Shown here: positions 43,829 through 52,888 of the stretch, piece by piece
Position numbering within the stretch: position 1 is the stretch's first letter
Layout of the letters: each line of letters opens with the position of its first letter
Assembly: GCF_018069625.1 (NCBI RefSeq)
Contig: NZ_CP072941.1
Span: 5,766,001-5,830,000, forward strand
DNA from: Streptomyces yatensis
GTDB lineage: Bacteria; Actinomycetota; Actinomycetes; Streptomycetales; Streptomycetaceae
Direction: 5' to 3'
Length of the DNA stretch: 64,000 nt
Made by a program: the position numbers and the translations under genes
The notes under the pieces: model-generated
What the model saw: only the letters and a program-made list of their open reading frames with translations
Databases searched by the model: none
Told to the model about the DNA's origin: nothing

Positions 43829-45016
43829 ATGATCGGCGGCGACATCACGGATCCGGAACCCGGCCGGGACTGGGCGGCATTTCAGTACGAGATCTATCTG
43901 AACGGGATGACCGGCGCCGTTCCCCGGCTGCCCGCCGATCTGACCCGGCTCGAGGAGCTGGCCGAGGCCCGGCTGGGGCCCGGCCCGGTGGGCTATGTCG
44001 CGGGCAGCGCGGGCAACGGCAGCACCGAGCGGGCCAACCGGGCGGCGCTGGACCGGCATCGGATCGTGCCGCGGATGCTCCGTGACGTACGGCGGCGGAA
44101 TCTCTCGGTCGAGCTGCTGGGCACCCGGCTGCCCGCGCCGCTCGCGCTCGCGCCGATCGGCGTCCTGTCGATCATGCACCCGGACGCCGAGTGCGCGGCG
44201 GCGCGGGCCGCCGCGGCGCAGGGCGTGCCGTTCATCCTGTCCTCCGCGTCCAGTACGCCGATGGAGCGGGTGGCGGAGGCGATGGGGGTCGGCGAGCGGT
44301 GGTTCCAGCTCTACTGGGGCAAGGACCGCGAGGTCACCAGGAGCTTTCTGGACCGGGCGCGGACATGCGGTTTCACGGCCCTTGTGGTGACCCTCGACAC
44401 TCCGCTGCTGGCCTGGCGGCCGCGCGATCTCGACCAGGCGTATCTGCCGTTTCTGCACGGCGTGGGAACCGCGAACTACTTCACCGATCCGGCGTTCCAG
44501 GCCGGGCTCGCCAAGCCGGTCCACGAGGACCGGGACGCCGCGGTGCTGCACTTTGTGCAGATGTTCGGCGACCCCGGGAAGACCTGGGAGGACCTGGCGT
44601 TTCTGCGTGAGCACTGGGAGGGCCCGATCGTGCTCAAGGGGGTGTTGCACCCCGACGACGCCCGGCGCGCGGAGGCGGCGGGGATGGACGGCGTCGTGGT
44701 GTCCAACCACGGCGGCCGCCAAGTGGGCGGCTCCATCGGGGCGGCCGACGCGCTGCCGGGGGTGGTGGCGGCGGTCGGCGACCGGCTCGCGGTGCTCTTC
44801 GACAGCGGGGTGCGCACCGGTGACGATGTGTTCAAGGCGCTCGCCCTCGGCGCCCGCGCGGTGCTGCTGGGGCGGCCGTACGCGTATGGGCTGGGGCTGG
44901 ACGGGCAGCCGGGGGTGGAGCATGTGATCCGCTCCCTGCTGGCCGAGTTCGAGCTGACGATGGCGCTGTCGGGCCATACGGATGCGGCGGGGCTCACCCC
45001 GGACGCACTCGGCTGA
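43829..45016 (+). CDS. FMN-dependent alpha-hydroxyacid oxidase, lactate 2-monooxygenase-like
   Basis: The 395-residue TIM-barrel flavoenzyme oxidises a 2-hydroxyacid. Family segments are FQYEIYLNGMTGAVPRLPAD at the N-terminus (typical for lactate 2-monooxygenase), APIGVLSIMHPDAECAAARA, FILSSASSTPMERVAEAMG, WFQLYWGKD, and the active-site histidine and arginine in VVVSNHGGRQVGGS near residue 295, then DSGVRTGDDVFKALALGARA. It probably turns L-lactate or a related acid into the keto acid or decarboxylated acid. ATG 43829 follows GAAGGGAAG. It is monocistronic; the FAD/Fe-S oxidoreductase at 20.7 kb may handle D-isomers, but they are not linked. Confidence 0.9.
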   Translation: MIGGDITDPEPGRDWAAFQYEIYLNGMTGAVPRLPADLTRLEELAEARLGPGPVGYVAGSAGNGSTERANRAALDRHRIVPRMLRDVRRRNLSVELLGTRLPAPLALAPIGVLSIMHPDAECAAARAAAAQGVPFILSSASSTPMERVAEAMGVGERWFQLYWGKDREVTRSFLDRARTCGFTALVVTLDTPLLAWRPRDLDQAYLPFLHGVGTANYFTDPAFQAGLAKPVHEDRDAAVLHFVQMFGDPGKTWEDLAFLREHWEGPIVLKGVLHPDDARRAEAAGMDGVVVSNHGGRQVGGSIGAADALPGVVAAVGDRLAVLFDSGVRTGDDVFKALALGARAVLLGRPYAYGLGLDGQPGVEHVIRSLLAEFELTMALSGHTDAAGLTPDALG

Positions 45017-45150
45017 CGCTCGGCCGACAATTCCCTTCGGCTTTCAACTTGTTGTCAGATGCACCGGTACGTCGGCGACTCGCCGTGGGGCCGTCGGGGC
45101 TTTACCGGGTCATGAGCTTCCGGATTGCCGGGTGCTACGCTCATCGGCGC

Positions 45151-45189
45151 GCAGTGAATTAACCGATCATGCAGTGAATTAACCGATCA
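45151..45189. promoter_or_regulatory. 19-bp direct repeat in the SH3-like gene leader
   Basis: gcagtgaattaaccgatca occurs at 45151-45169 and 45171-45189, exactly 20 bases apart, and ends 15 bases before the GTG start. The A/T-rich content and two-helical-turn spacing suggest paired regulator sites. Confidence 0.5.
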
Positions 45190-45203
45190 CGGGGGGTGGT
45201 TGC

Positions 45204-45548
45204 GTGAAGATCCAACGTAAAGCCTCGATGGTCGTGCTCGCGGCGGCGCTGATGCTGGGCGGTTCGGTGGCCCTGTCGCCAACGGCGTCGGCGGTGGGGT
45301 CATCGGCGTGTCAGTTCAATTCCCCGGATGTCAATTTCAAGGTCTCCACCAGCGGGGCGAGATTCCGTACCGGACCGGGAAAGCGGTACCGCGCTATAGG
45401 GACGCTTTACCGGGGGGATTCCTTCCGGTACTTCTGCCGCACCCGGGGCTTCGAGAAGAGCTGGTCCTACGGAAAGATCCTCAAGCGGACGACGACCGGA
45501 ATCCGGGCCGGGACCAGAGGCTGGGTGTACAGCAAGTATCTCGACTAG
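45204..45548 (+). CDS. small secreted SH3-like protein
   Basis: The 114-residue product has a signal peptide (VKIQRKASMVVLAAALMLGG, probable AxA cleavage after TASA near residue 30) and a compact mature domain resembling a bacterial SH3: VSTSGARFRTGPGKRYRAIG, TLYRGDSFRYFCRTRGFEK and GWVYSKYLD. Two cysteines (SSACQF and YFCRT) may form a disulfide. Such domains bind cell-wall peptides or act as secreted modules. GTG 45204 follows a GGGGGG tract. A 19-bp direct repeat sits in the leader and a strong terminator follows. Confidence 0.83.
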   Translation: MKIQRKASMVVLAAALMLGGSVALSPTASAVGSSACQFNSPDVNFKVSTSGARFRTGPGKRYRAIGTLYRGDSFRYFCRTRGFEKSWSYGKILKRTTTGIRAGTRGWVYSKYLD

Positions 45549-45598
45549 CCGGAACGTTACGGCAGTTGAGCCGCGGACGGTTCGTGCGACACCACGAC

Positions 45599-45639
45599 GC
45601 ATCGGCGGGGCCGGGGTGAGTCCCCGGCCCCGCCGATGC
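45599..45639. terminator. 18-bp stem bidirectional terminator
   Basis: gcatcggcggggccgggg (45599-45616) and its exact complement (45622-45639) enclose loop tgagt, between the SH3-like gene and the convergent ABC permease gene. Confidence 0.9.
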
Positions 45640-45655
45640 GCTGTGTGCCCCGGGC

Positions 45656-47341
45656 TCACCCCTTGCTGACCGCCGCCAGGATCTCCGGCAGCCGCGCCGC
45701 GGCCCGCGGCGCCGCCAGCCGCAGTCCGGTCTCCGCGAGGGCCGCGCCGTACACCGCGCCCAGCGGGAACACCACCCACAGCCAGCCGTGCGTCCCGGAG
45801 ACATGCAGCCAGATCGTCAGGCCCAGCACCGGCGCGCACAGCACGGCACCCACGACCATGCCGCCGAGGATGCTGAGCCAGGCGATCCCCGCCTGCGCCG
45901 GGACGACGTTCTTGTAACCGCTGTCCTGCGGAATGGAGTACGGGGCCAGCACGGAGGTCATGGCGCCCGTCGCCATCATCGAGCCGAGCAGCGCCAGGGC
46001 GATGCCGAGCGCCTCGGGAGCGGCCGGCCAGTTCTTCTGGAGGGCGGCGGAGCCGAGCACCGCCACCGCCACATACGGCACCGCGACCAGGAGGAGCGCC
46101 AGCGCACGGCCCCGCAGCTCCAGATAGGCGTCACGGCCCGAGGAGATCGTCTGGGCGACCATCCAGAAGGCGGAGGAGTCCTGGCCGAACTGGTTGTACA
46201 TCAGCATGCCGAGCATCCCCGACGCCCAGCAGGCCCAGTAGATCGAGCCGTTTCCCTGGACCGCCGTGACGAAGGGCACCAGCAGGCCGACGCCCAGCGA
46301 GGTGACCCAGGCCGACTTGGTCTTCGGGTCCCGTACGGCATAGCGCAGCGTCCGCAGCAGCACCGTGCCGGAGCGGCCGGCGGGCAGCAGCCGGGCGAAC
46401 GGGCCCGAGGCGTCCGGGGTGTCGGCCGCGCCGGAGCCCCGCCGCTCGCGCGGTGCCGCCGCCTGGAGCGTGGAGGAGTCCGGGGTGGTCATCAGATGGG
46501 TGAGGGTGCCCGTCCACCACCACATCAGCAGCGCCAACGCGCCCGCCGTCAGCGCGAACTGGGCCGCGGCGACCCCGTAGGCGCCGTCGCTCACGCCCTG
46601 GACGGCGTCGATCGCCGCCGCGGGCGGCACCCAGCGCAGCACCTGCGCGGCCGGTTCCAGCACGGCCAGGCCGTTCTTGCCGCCGAGCTGCTGGGCCCCG
46701 AGGTTCACGAACTGGGCGCCGATCGCCACGAACAGACCGCTGAGCACCGCCAGGTCGCGGCCCCTACGGCTGGTGAGGAGGCGGGTGTTGGCCGTGGCGA
46801 CGGCGCGGGCCAGCGCCACGCACACCAGCACCGTCAGGACGACGGCCACCACCGCCGCCACCGCGGCCGCCGCCCCGTGCGCGACGGCGACGGCCGAACC
46901 GGCCGCCAGAGTCAGCGTGAACAGCGGTCCGATGCCGATCAGCGAGGACACCAGCAGCGCGGTGATCAGTGAGCGCGGCCGCAGCGGCAGCATCACCAGC
47001 CGGGTCGGGTCGAGGGTTTCGTCGCCGCCGGGGAAGAACAGCGGCATCACCGCCCAGCCGAGCGCGAGCACCGCCGTCAGCAGGGTGACCAGCGCGTCGA
47101 CGTGGTTCGTGTCGCGCAACAGCACCAGACCGAGCAGCTGCAACACGGCGAACAGCATCGCCAGCACCAGCGAGGTGATGTACGCGGCCCGCCGACCGCT
47201 GGACTGGCGCAGCCCGTTGCGCAGCAGCGCCAGCTTCAGGGAGACGAAGACGGGGGTGGGGGAGGCGGTGGGAACGGTGGGCGGCGCGGGCGCGGCGGTG
47301 CCGAGCGGGCCCTTGGCGTCGAGCGGGTCGGTGAGCGTCAT
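45656..47341 (-). CDS. ABC-2-type transporter permease
   Basis: The 561-residue protein has a short hydrophilic Pro-rich N-terminus and about 12 hydrophobic segments (for example YITSLVLAMLFAVLQLLGLV, LITALLVSSLIGIGPLFTL and AGIAWLSILGGMVVGAVLC). It should form the membrane part of an exporter with the ATPase encoded just upstream. The ATG at 47341 overlaps the ATPase stop as ATGA, a sure sign of coupling. Two halves of similar layout suggest an internally duplicated, dimer-like permease. The substrate is unknown; no biosynthetic genes are adjacent. Confidence 0.87.
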   Translation of the reverse strand: MTLTDPLDAKGPLGTAAPAPPTVPTASPTPVFVSLKLALLRNGLRQSSGRRAAYITSLVLAMLFAVLQLLGLVLLRDTNHVDALVTLLTAVLALGWAVMPLFFPGGDETLDPTRLVMLPLRPRSLITALLVSSLIGIGPLFTLTLAAGSAVAVAHGAAAAVAAVVAVVLTVLVCVALARAVATANTRLLTSRRGRDLAVLSGLFVAIGAQFVNLGAQQLGGKNGLAVLEPAAQVLRWVPPAAAIDAVQGVSDGAYGVAAAQFALTAGALALLMWWWTGTLTHLMTTPDSSTLQAAAPRERRGSGAADTPDASGPFARLLPAGRSGTVLLRTLRYAVRDPKTKSAWVTSLGVGLLVPFVTAVQGNGSIYWACWASGMLGMLMYNQFGQDSSAFWMVAQTISSGRDAYLELRGRALALLLVAVPYVAVAVLGSAALQKNWPAAPEALGIALALLGSMMATGAMTSVLAPYSIPQDSGYKNVVPAQAGIAWLSILGGMVVGAVLCAPVLGLTIWLHVSGTHGWLWVVFPLGAVYGAALAETGLRLAAPRAAARLPEILAAVSKG

Positions 47342-48147
47342 CGGGCGCCGCCGCCCAGCCAGTCGAGGCTCTGGCCCGCCTCGCGCCGGTTCGCGCCGAC
47401 CAGCTCCAGGAAGGCGTTCTGCAGGGACGGTGCGTCGCCCCGCACCTCGGCCAGCGGGCCATGGGCCCGGATCCGGCCGCTCGCGATCACCGCGACCCAG
47501 TCGCACAGCGACTCCACCAGCTCCATGACATGGCTGGAGAAGACGACCGTGGCGCCGGAGCGGGTGTAGCGCTCCAGGACGCCGCGGATGGTCTGGGCGG
47601 AGACCGGGTCGACCCCCTCGAACGGCTCGTCGAGGAAGAGGACTTCCGGGTTGTGGAGCAGCGCGGCGGCGAGTCCGATCTTCTTCCGCATACCGGTGGA
47701 GTAGTCGATGACCAGCTTATTCTGCGAGCCCGCGAGATCCAGGACGTCCAGCAGCTGGGTGGCGCGCTTGTCGACCTCGTCACCGGGCAGCCCGCGCAGC
47801 CGCCCGGTGTAGGTGAGCAGCTCCCGGCCGGAGAGCCGCTCGAACATCCGCAGTCCCTCCGGCAGCACCCCGATCCGTGCCTTGATCTCGACCGGGTCCC
47901 GCCAGACGTCGTGCCCGCCGATCTCCACGGTCCCCGAATCGGGGCGCAGCAGGCCGGTGATCATCGAGAGCGTGGTGGTCTTACCGGCGCCATTGGGCCC
48001 GACGAGCCCGATGAACTGCCCGGCGGGCAGCTCCAGATCGATCCCCGCGACCGCGATCTGCTCTCCGTAGCGCTTCCACAGGCCGCTCACCCGCACGGCG
48101 GCGGCCCTGGTCGGCTCTGTGCTGGCTGCTGTCTGTTCCTGAGGCAC
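47338..48147 (-). CDS. ABC transporter ATP-binding protein
   Basis: The 269-residue ATPase has Walker A GPNGAGKTTT near residue 50, a GVLPEGLRMFERLSGRELL Q-loop region, the signature YSTGMRKKIGLAAALL near 148 in a non-canonical form, Walker B EVLFLDEPFEGVDP near 170 and the switch histidine in VVFSSHVMELVE. This is the ABC-2 exporter type. GTG 48147 follows GGGGGAAG. It forms a two-gene operon with the permease. Upstream lies the repeat-rich 3' flank of the prim-pol gene. Confidence 0.92.
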   Translation of the reverse strand: MPQEQTAASTEPTRAAAVRVSGLWKRYGEQIAVAGIDLELPAGQFIGLVGPNGAGKTTTLSMITGLLRPDSGTVEIGGHDVWRDPVEIKARIGVLPEGLRMFERLSGRELLTYTGRLRGLPGDEVDKRATQLLDVLDLAGSQNKLVIDYSTGMRKKIGLAAALLHNPEVLFLDEPFEGVDPVSAQTIRGVLERYTRSGATVVFSSHVMELVESLCDWVAVIASGRIRAHGPLAEVRGDAPSLQNAFLELVGANRREAGQSLDWLGGGAR

Positions 48148-48269
48148 CGGCTTCCCCCGTTTTCCTGTGGGACGAATCTCGGGGGGCCGGTCGTGACGCC
48201 CCCGTCCGTCGCTCCACGATAGGGGCCGAGCCGGGGAGCGCTCCGGGGGTGTCGGCGGTGCGGAGTGTC

Positions 48270-48386
48270 GCAGCGGTGCGGGGTGCCGGGGGCGCGGTGC
48301 GTCAGCGTCCCAGGAGTGTCGGCGTCCCAAGGGCGTCAGCGTCCCAGGAGTGTCGGCGGGCCAGGGGTATCAGCGTCCCGGGGGTG
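48270..48386. repeat. repeats copying the prim-pol 3' end
   Basis: On the minus strand the unit cgctgacacccccgggacg around the prim-pol stop recurs four to five times with changes (for example at about 48375, 48350, 48338, 48321), each copy bringing its own CGCTGA. No gene is present between 48148 and 48386. Confidence 0.8.
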
Positions 48387-49052
48387 TCAGCGGCGCTCGC
48401 GGCCGCAGGCGTAGGCGAGGGCGCTCACCAGCTCCTGGGCGTCGGGCAGCCAGCGGTTGGCGGCGGTGGGTCGCCGGGCCCACTGGATCGGGCCGCGCAG
48501 GCCCACCCGGGTCGGGGGCGCGACCACATAGTCGCCCTCGCCGCGCGCGGTCAGGTCGATCGCGTTCGGCGGCCAGCCCAGATTCCGCACCAGGTCGGGG
48601 ACCTTGGCGGCGGCGCCCGGGAGGACGAAGAAGAGCATCCTGCGCCCGGGGGTGCAGGTGACCGGGCCCAGCTCGACCTGGCGGCGCTCCATGCGCGCGA
48701 GCGCCAGACAGCCCGCCGACTCCGGTACGTCGAGCGCGTCGAAGGTGCGGCCGGTGGGCAGCAGGATGGAGGCGCGCGGCGCCCTGGCCCACATGCGGCG
48801 GACCACGACCGCGCTGCCCGTGGCCTGGTTCACCCAGTCCCGGCCGGTCGGATGGGCGCCGGGGGCCGGGCAGTCGGCGGTTCCGCAGGAGCAGCGCTCC
48901 ACTCCGTCCACGGTCTCCAGCCAGGCGCCGGAGAGCACGTCCCAATGCCGCTCCTCGGCATATCGCACCGCCGCGTCGCGCAGCCGCTCCCCGCGCTGCT
49001 GAGGGATCTGCGAGGTTCCCGCCGGGAGTCGCGATGGTCCTGTCACGTCCAT
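48387..49052 (-). CDS. bifunctional primase/polymerase (prim-pol) domain-like protein
   Basis: The 221-residue protein resembles the short streptomycete proteins annotated as bifunctional DNA primase/polymerase (PF09250 type). It has AVRYAEERHWDVLSGAWLET, a cysteine/histidine cluster CSCGTADCPAPGAHPTGRDW near residue 54 that may bind zinc, and VVAPPTRVGLRGPIQWARRP near 190. No helicase domain follows, and I cannot identify an acidic catalytic triad with confidence, so polymerase activity is doubtful. ATG 49052 follows GGAAGAG by four bases. It is divergent from the XRE/TPR-type regulator, which has a 384-bp upstream space (49053-49436) without genes. Confidence 0.82.
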   Translation of the reverse strand: MDVTGPSRLPAGTSQIPQQRGERLRDAAVRYAEERHWDVLSGAWLETVDGVERCSCGTADCPAPGAHPTGRDWVNQATGSAVVVRRMWARAPRASILLPTGRTFDALDVPESAGCLALARMERRQVELGPVTCTPGRRMLFFVLPGAAAKVPDLVRNLGWPPNAIDLTARGEGDYVVAPPTRVGLRGPIQWARRPTAANRWLPDAQELVSALAYACGRERR

Positions 49053-49436
49053 GGTCTCTTCCACGCAAGGACAACTTCCGCCGTCAACGGGGGTTACGGC
49101 CGGACCCCCGCACGGGCGGGCCGCCTGGGGGCCCGGGGTGCGCGGGGACGGCACGGCGGGGCGCATGGGTGCACAGTCGGGGGCGCGTGTGGGGTTGCGG
49201 CTCCGTAAGCGGGTAACCACCATGCGTGACAGGCGTGCGAGTGTCCGGCGGCCATGCCGCGGCGCCAGGGGGAGGGCGGTCCCGGACTCGTATCGGCGCC
49301 GTACGCGAACGATGCGGTCGATGCGGTCAATACGGGCAAGTTCCGCATTCGCCGTATACCTGCGATATCTGCGGGGCATCACTCAGCAACAGAGACGGAT
49401 ACGCCGAGGACGCAAGCAGTCACAGGGGGTAACGCC

Positions 49437-50834
49437 ATGGCCGCTAGGCCGCTCGTGGCGCGGCAGCCGAACGAACGGCTGCAGGCGCTCATCCAGGAAG
49501 CCGGCTGCTCCAACGCCGGGTTGGCGCGCAGGGTCAATATGTGCGGCGCCGAGCACGGTCTCGATCTGCGGTACGACAAGACCTCGGTGGCCCGTTGGCT
49601 GCGTGGCCAGCAGCCCCGGGGCCGGGCGCCGGGCATCATCGCCGAGGCGCTCGGCCGCAAGCTGGGCCGCACGGTCACGATCGACGAGATCGGCATGGCC
49701 AACGGCAAAAACCTTGCCTCCGGGGTCGGTCTGCAGTTCTCGCCCACCGTCCTCGGCGCGATAGAGCAGGTCTGCGAGCTGTGGCGCAGCGATGTGGGGC
49801 GCCGCGACTTCCTCAGCGGCTCGACGGTCGCCGCCTCCGCGCTGGTCGAGCCCAGCCGCGACTGGCTGATCACCGGTGCGGACACCCAGGTCGCGCGCAC
49901 CGCGGGTGCCCGGGTGGGGCGTTCGGACGTCGCGGCGGTGCGGGCCACCACGGACGCCCTCGTCGATCTGGACCACCGCTACGGCAGCGGCCATGTGCGC
50001 CCCGTCGTCGTCCACTATCTGAACAGCGTGGTCTCCGGGCTGCTGGCCGGCTCGTACACCGAGGCGGTCGGGCGTGAACTGTTCGCGGCCGTCTCTCGGT
50101 TGACGGAGCTGGCGGGCTATATGGCGGTCGACACCGGGCAGTCGGGTCTCGCCCAGCGCTATTACATCCAGGCCCTGCGGCTCGCCCAGGCCGCCGGGGA
50201 CCGGGGTTACGGCGGCTATGTGCTCGCCGCCAGCATGAGCCATCTCGCCGCCCAGCTCGGGAATCCCCGGGAGATCGCCCAGTTGGCGAAGGCCGCGCAG
50301 GAGGGCGCGCGCGGCCAGGTGCCGCCGCGCGCCGAATCGATGTTCCTGGCGGCCGAGGCGCGTGGCCACGCCCTGATGGGGGACGCCCGGGCCTGCCAGT
50401 CCGCGGCCGGGCGCGCGCTGGACGCGTTGGAGCGGGCGGTGGGGAGCGGTTCGGGCTCCGTCACGGGTGACGACCCCATCTGGATCCGCCACTTCGACCA
50501 CGCCTATCTCGCCGATGAGCTGGCCCACTGTCACCGCGACCTGGGCCAGGCCGAACAGGCCCGGCGGCGCGCCGAGGAGGCCCTGGAGGGGCTTGCGGAG
50601 GGGCGGGTGCGACGGCGGGCGATCGGGCTGCTGCTGCTGGCCACCGCGCATGTGCAGCAGCGCGACGTGGAGCAGGCGTGCCATGTCGGCACCCAGGCGG
50701 TGGATCTGCTGGGCTCGTTGCGGTCCAACCGGGGGGCGGAGTATCTGGACGACTTCCAGCAGCGGTTGGAGCCGTATCGGGACGAGCCGGTGGTGCGGGA
50801 GTTCGGGGCGCGGCTGCAGATGCAGGTCGCCTGA
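49437..50834 (+). CDS. large regulator with HTH-like N-terminus and TPR-like C-terminus
   Basis: The 465-residue protein starts MAARPLVARQPNERLQALIQ and has a helix-turn-helix-like segment at about residues 20-70 (CSNAGLARRVNMCGAEHGL, SVARWLRGQQPRGRAPGII). A short Tat-like RRDFLSGSTVAASALV segment near 122 follows, then a helical repeat region from about 160 to the end (YYIQALRLAQAAGDRGYGGY, CHRDLGQAEQARRRAEEALE). This is the layout of Streptomyces NsdA/SCO4441-like regulators that affect development and antibiotics; the match is from memory. ATG 49437 follows AGGGGG by eight bases. Confidence 0.83.
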   Translation: MAARPLVARQPNERLQALIQEAGCSNAGLARRVNMCGAEHGLDLRYDKTSVARWLRGQQPRGRAPGIIAEALGRKLGRTVTIDEIGMANGKNLASGVGLQFSPTVLGAIEQVCELWRSDVGRRDFLSGSTVAASALVEPSRDWLITGADTQVARTAGARVGRSDVAAVRATTDALVDLDHRYGSGHVRPVVVHYLNSVVSGLLAGSYTEAVGRELFAAVSRLTELAGYMAVDTGQSGLAQRYYIQALRLAQAAGDRGYGGYVLAASMSHLAAQLGNPREIAQLAKAAQEGARGQVPPRAESMFLAAEARGHALMGDARACQSAAGRALDALERAVGSGSGSVTGDDPIWIRHFDHAYLADELAHCHRDLGQAEQARRRAEEALEGLAEGRVRRRAIGLLLLATAHVQQRDVEQACHVGTQAVDLLGSLRSNRGAEYLDDFQQRLEPYRDEPVVREFGARLQMQVA

Positions 50835-51154
50835 GACCTCCGCTGGGCGCGGGGGCGTTGTGGGGCCCGGCGGGGCGCGGGAGTTATGGGGCGTGTCGCG
50901 GTGTGGCCGCTGGTGCGTGTGGTGTCGGTGGGTCTGATGAGGCGCGTGCGCGGGAGATGTGCGTTGGGGTGTGCGTTGCCTTGTGATTACCGGGGGTACG
51001 GATGGGGTTCATATCGCCCCTGGTCGCGGCGGTGTGCCCCCTGTCGCGGTGACCAGTCTCTCGCCGTCCCCATGGGCTCATGGGCATCGCGCCGTCTGGG
51101 GAACCGGTAGCGTGAGCCGACGATTCCGTAGTCCCGTATAACCAAGGAGTCCCG
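50835..51154. other. 320-bp intergenic region
   Basis: It contains G-rich short repeats (ggggcgcggg near 50850 and 50873) and a TATAAC hexamer at 51137-51142, 12 bases before the next GTG start, as a possible -10 box. No gene, terminator or operator stands out. Confidence 0.5.
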
Positions 51155-52831
51155 GTGACACAGAGCGGTCAGGGGAATGAGCCGCGGCTTCCCGCGGTCC
51201 CGCCCGCGCAGCCTGTGCGCGAGGGGGTTGTGCTGCCTGCCCAGGGGGACTACAAGCCCTCGGACGGCCACCAGGCGGCCCCGGCCGGGGGACAGGCGTG
51301 GGGGCAGCCTTGGGGGCCGCAGAGCGCTCCGGAACCGCCGCCGCAGGGGGAGTTCGGCGCGCCGCCGCCTCCCGAAGGACAGCCTTACGGACCGCCCGAG
51401 GGACAGACCTACGGCGGGCCGCCCGGGGCGCAGCCTTACGGACCGCCCGGGGGACAGCCCTACGGGGCGCCCGAGGGGTCCTACGGGGCCCCCGGCGGGT
51501 CTTACGGGGCCCCCGACGGGTCTTACGGGTCGCCCGACGGGTCTTACGGGTCGCCCGACGGGCCTTACGGATCGCCTGGCGGGCAGCCCTACGGGGCGCC
51601 CGAGGGACAGCCTTACGGCCAGCAGCAGAATTGGCCGGCCCCCCAGAGACCCGCTCAGCCGCCGTACCAGGCCGCCGACGAGACCCAGGTACTGCCGCCG
51701 CAGCCCGCCGGGGACGCCGACGCGACCCAGTTCATACCCCCGGTCCCGGGTGAGGCCCCGCCGCCTCTGGACACCCCCACCACCACGCTCGCCCCGGTCA
51801 AGAGCGCGCCGCTGCCGCCGGAGAACCGGCCCGAGTCGCCCGCCGAGTCCACCACCCAGCTGCGCGCCGTCCGCCCCGGTCAGCGGGGCGCCCACCGGCA
51901 GCCGGCCGCCGCGGAAGAGACCGCGGTGCTCCCGCCCACGCCGCCCGCACCCGCGCCGTACGCGCCCGTGCCCGCGTCCGCGGCGAACGTCCCGGAGCGG
52001 CCCGGCAGCGCCCCGTACGCGATCCGTCCCGGCCGCCCCGGGGACCGGCCGCCGCCCTCGGAGTTCGACGGTCTGTTCCGTGACGGCGGCGGTGACGGTG
52101 GCGGCGGCGCCCAGGAGACCCAGCAGCTTCCGCAGTTCGCCCCGGACTTTCCGCAGCCGCAGCCGTCGCCGGGCTCCGGTGGTGGCGGCGGTGGTGGGCG
52201 GCGCCGGATGTCGCGCGGCATGCTCATCGGCATCGTGGTGGCGGGCTGCGGCATCGCCGGGCTCGCCGCCGGAGCCGCGCTCAGCATGGGCGGCGACGAC
52301 GACAAGAAGGACAACTCGACCCTGAGCAGCTCCTCGCCGAGCGCCGGGGAGGACGAGCCGTCCAAATCCGCCGACCCCGCCGAGCCGCAGGCGAAGGCCC
52401 TGGACGCGCTGCTCGCCGACAGCAACAACAGCCGCGCGTCGGTGATCAAGGCCGTGGACAACATCAAGTCCTGCAAGGACCTGTCCACGGCGGCATCGGA
52501 TCTGCGGACGGCCGCGGGCCAGCGCAATGGCCTGGTCACCCGGCTGGGCAAGCTGAAGGTGGACAAGCTGCCCGACAACGCGCGGCTGACCGCGGCTCTC
52601 ACCAAGGCGTGGAAGTCCTCGGCCAGGGCCGACAACGAGTACGCGGCCTGGGCCGATCAGGTCGGCGGCAAGAGGGGCTGCCCCAAGGGCAAGGCCCGCC
52701 GTACACCCCGGGTCGGGGCGGCCGAGCGGGCGAGCGGCGAGGCGACCCAGGCCAAGAAAACGGCCTCGGGGCTGTGGAACCCGATCGCCTCCCAGTACGG
52801 CCTCACCGCGCACCAGGCCACCGAGCTGTGA
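51155..52831 (+). CDS. proline-rich single-pass membrane protein with YGxP repeats and TQxLP motifs
   Basis: The 558-residue protein has a long disordered cytoplasmic N-terminal part. Residues 76-155 are about ten imperfect PYGxPxG units, and residues 175-326 contain repeated threonine motifs (DETQVLP, DATQFIP, EETAVLP, QETQQLP). One transmembrane helix follows at about 356-377 (GMLIGIVVAGCGIAGLAAGA) and then a roughly 180-residue extracellular helical domain with a possible disulfide (KSCKDLS and RGCPKG). The TQxLP motifs look like phosphothreonine/FHA docking sites. GTG 51155 follows AAGGAG. Function is unknown. Confidence 0.82.
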   Translation: MTQSGQGNEPRLPAVPPAQPVREGVVLPAQGDYKPSDGHQAAPAGGQAWGQPWGPQSAPEPPPQGEFGAPPPPEGQPYGPPEGQTYGGPPGAQPYGPPGGQPYGAPEGSYGAPGGSYGAPDGSYGSPDGSYGSPDGPYGSPGGQPYGAPEGQPYGQQQNWPAPQRPAQPPYQAADETQVLPPQPAGDADATQFIPPVPGEAPPPLDTPTTTLAPVKSAPLPPENRPESPAESTTQLRAVRPGQRGAHRQPAAAEETAVLPPTPPAPAPYAPVPASAANVPERPGSAPYAIRPGRPGDRPPPSEFDGLFRDGGGDGGGGAQETQQLPQFAPDFPQPQPSPGSGGGGGGGRRRMSRGMLIGIVVAGCGIAGLAAGAALSMGGDDDKKDNSTLSSSSPSAGEDEPSKSADPAEPQAKALDALLADSNNSRASVIKAVDNIKSCKDLSTAASDLRTAAGQRNGLVTRLGKLKVDKLPDNARLTAALTKAWKSSARADNEYAAWADQVGGKRGCPKGKARRTPRVGAAERASGEATQAKKTASGLWNPIASQYGLTAHQATEL

Positions 52832-52888
52832 CCGGACGGCCGGGGGCGGCGCCGCCGTCCCCGGCCCGTCCCGCCGGGTGTCAGCGGC

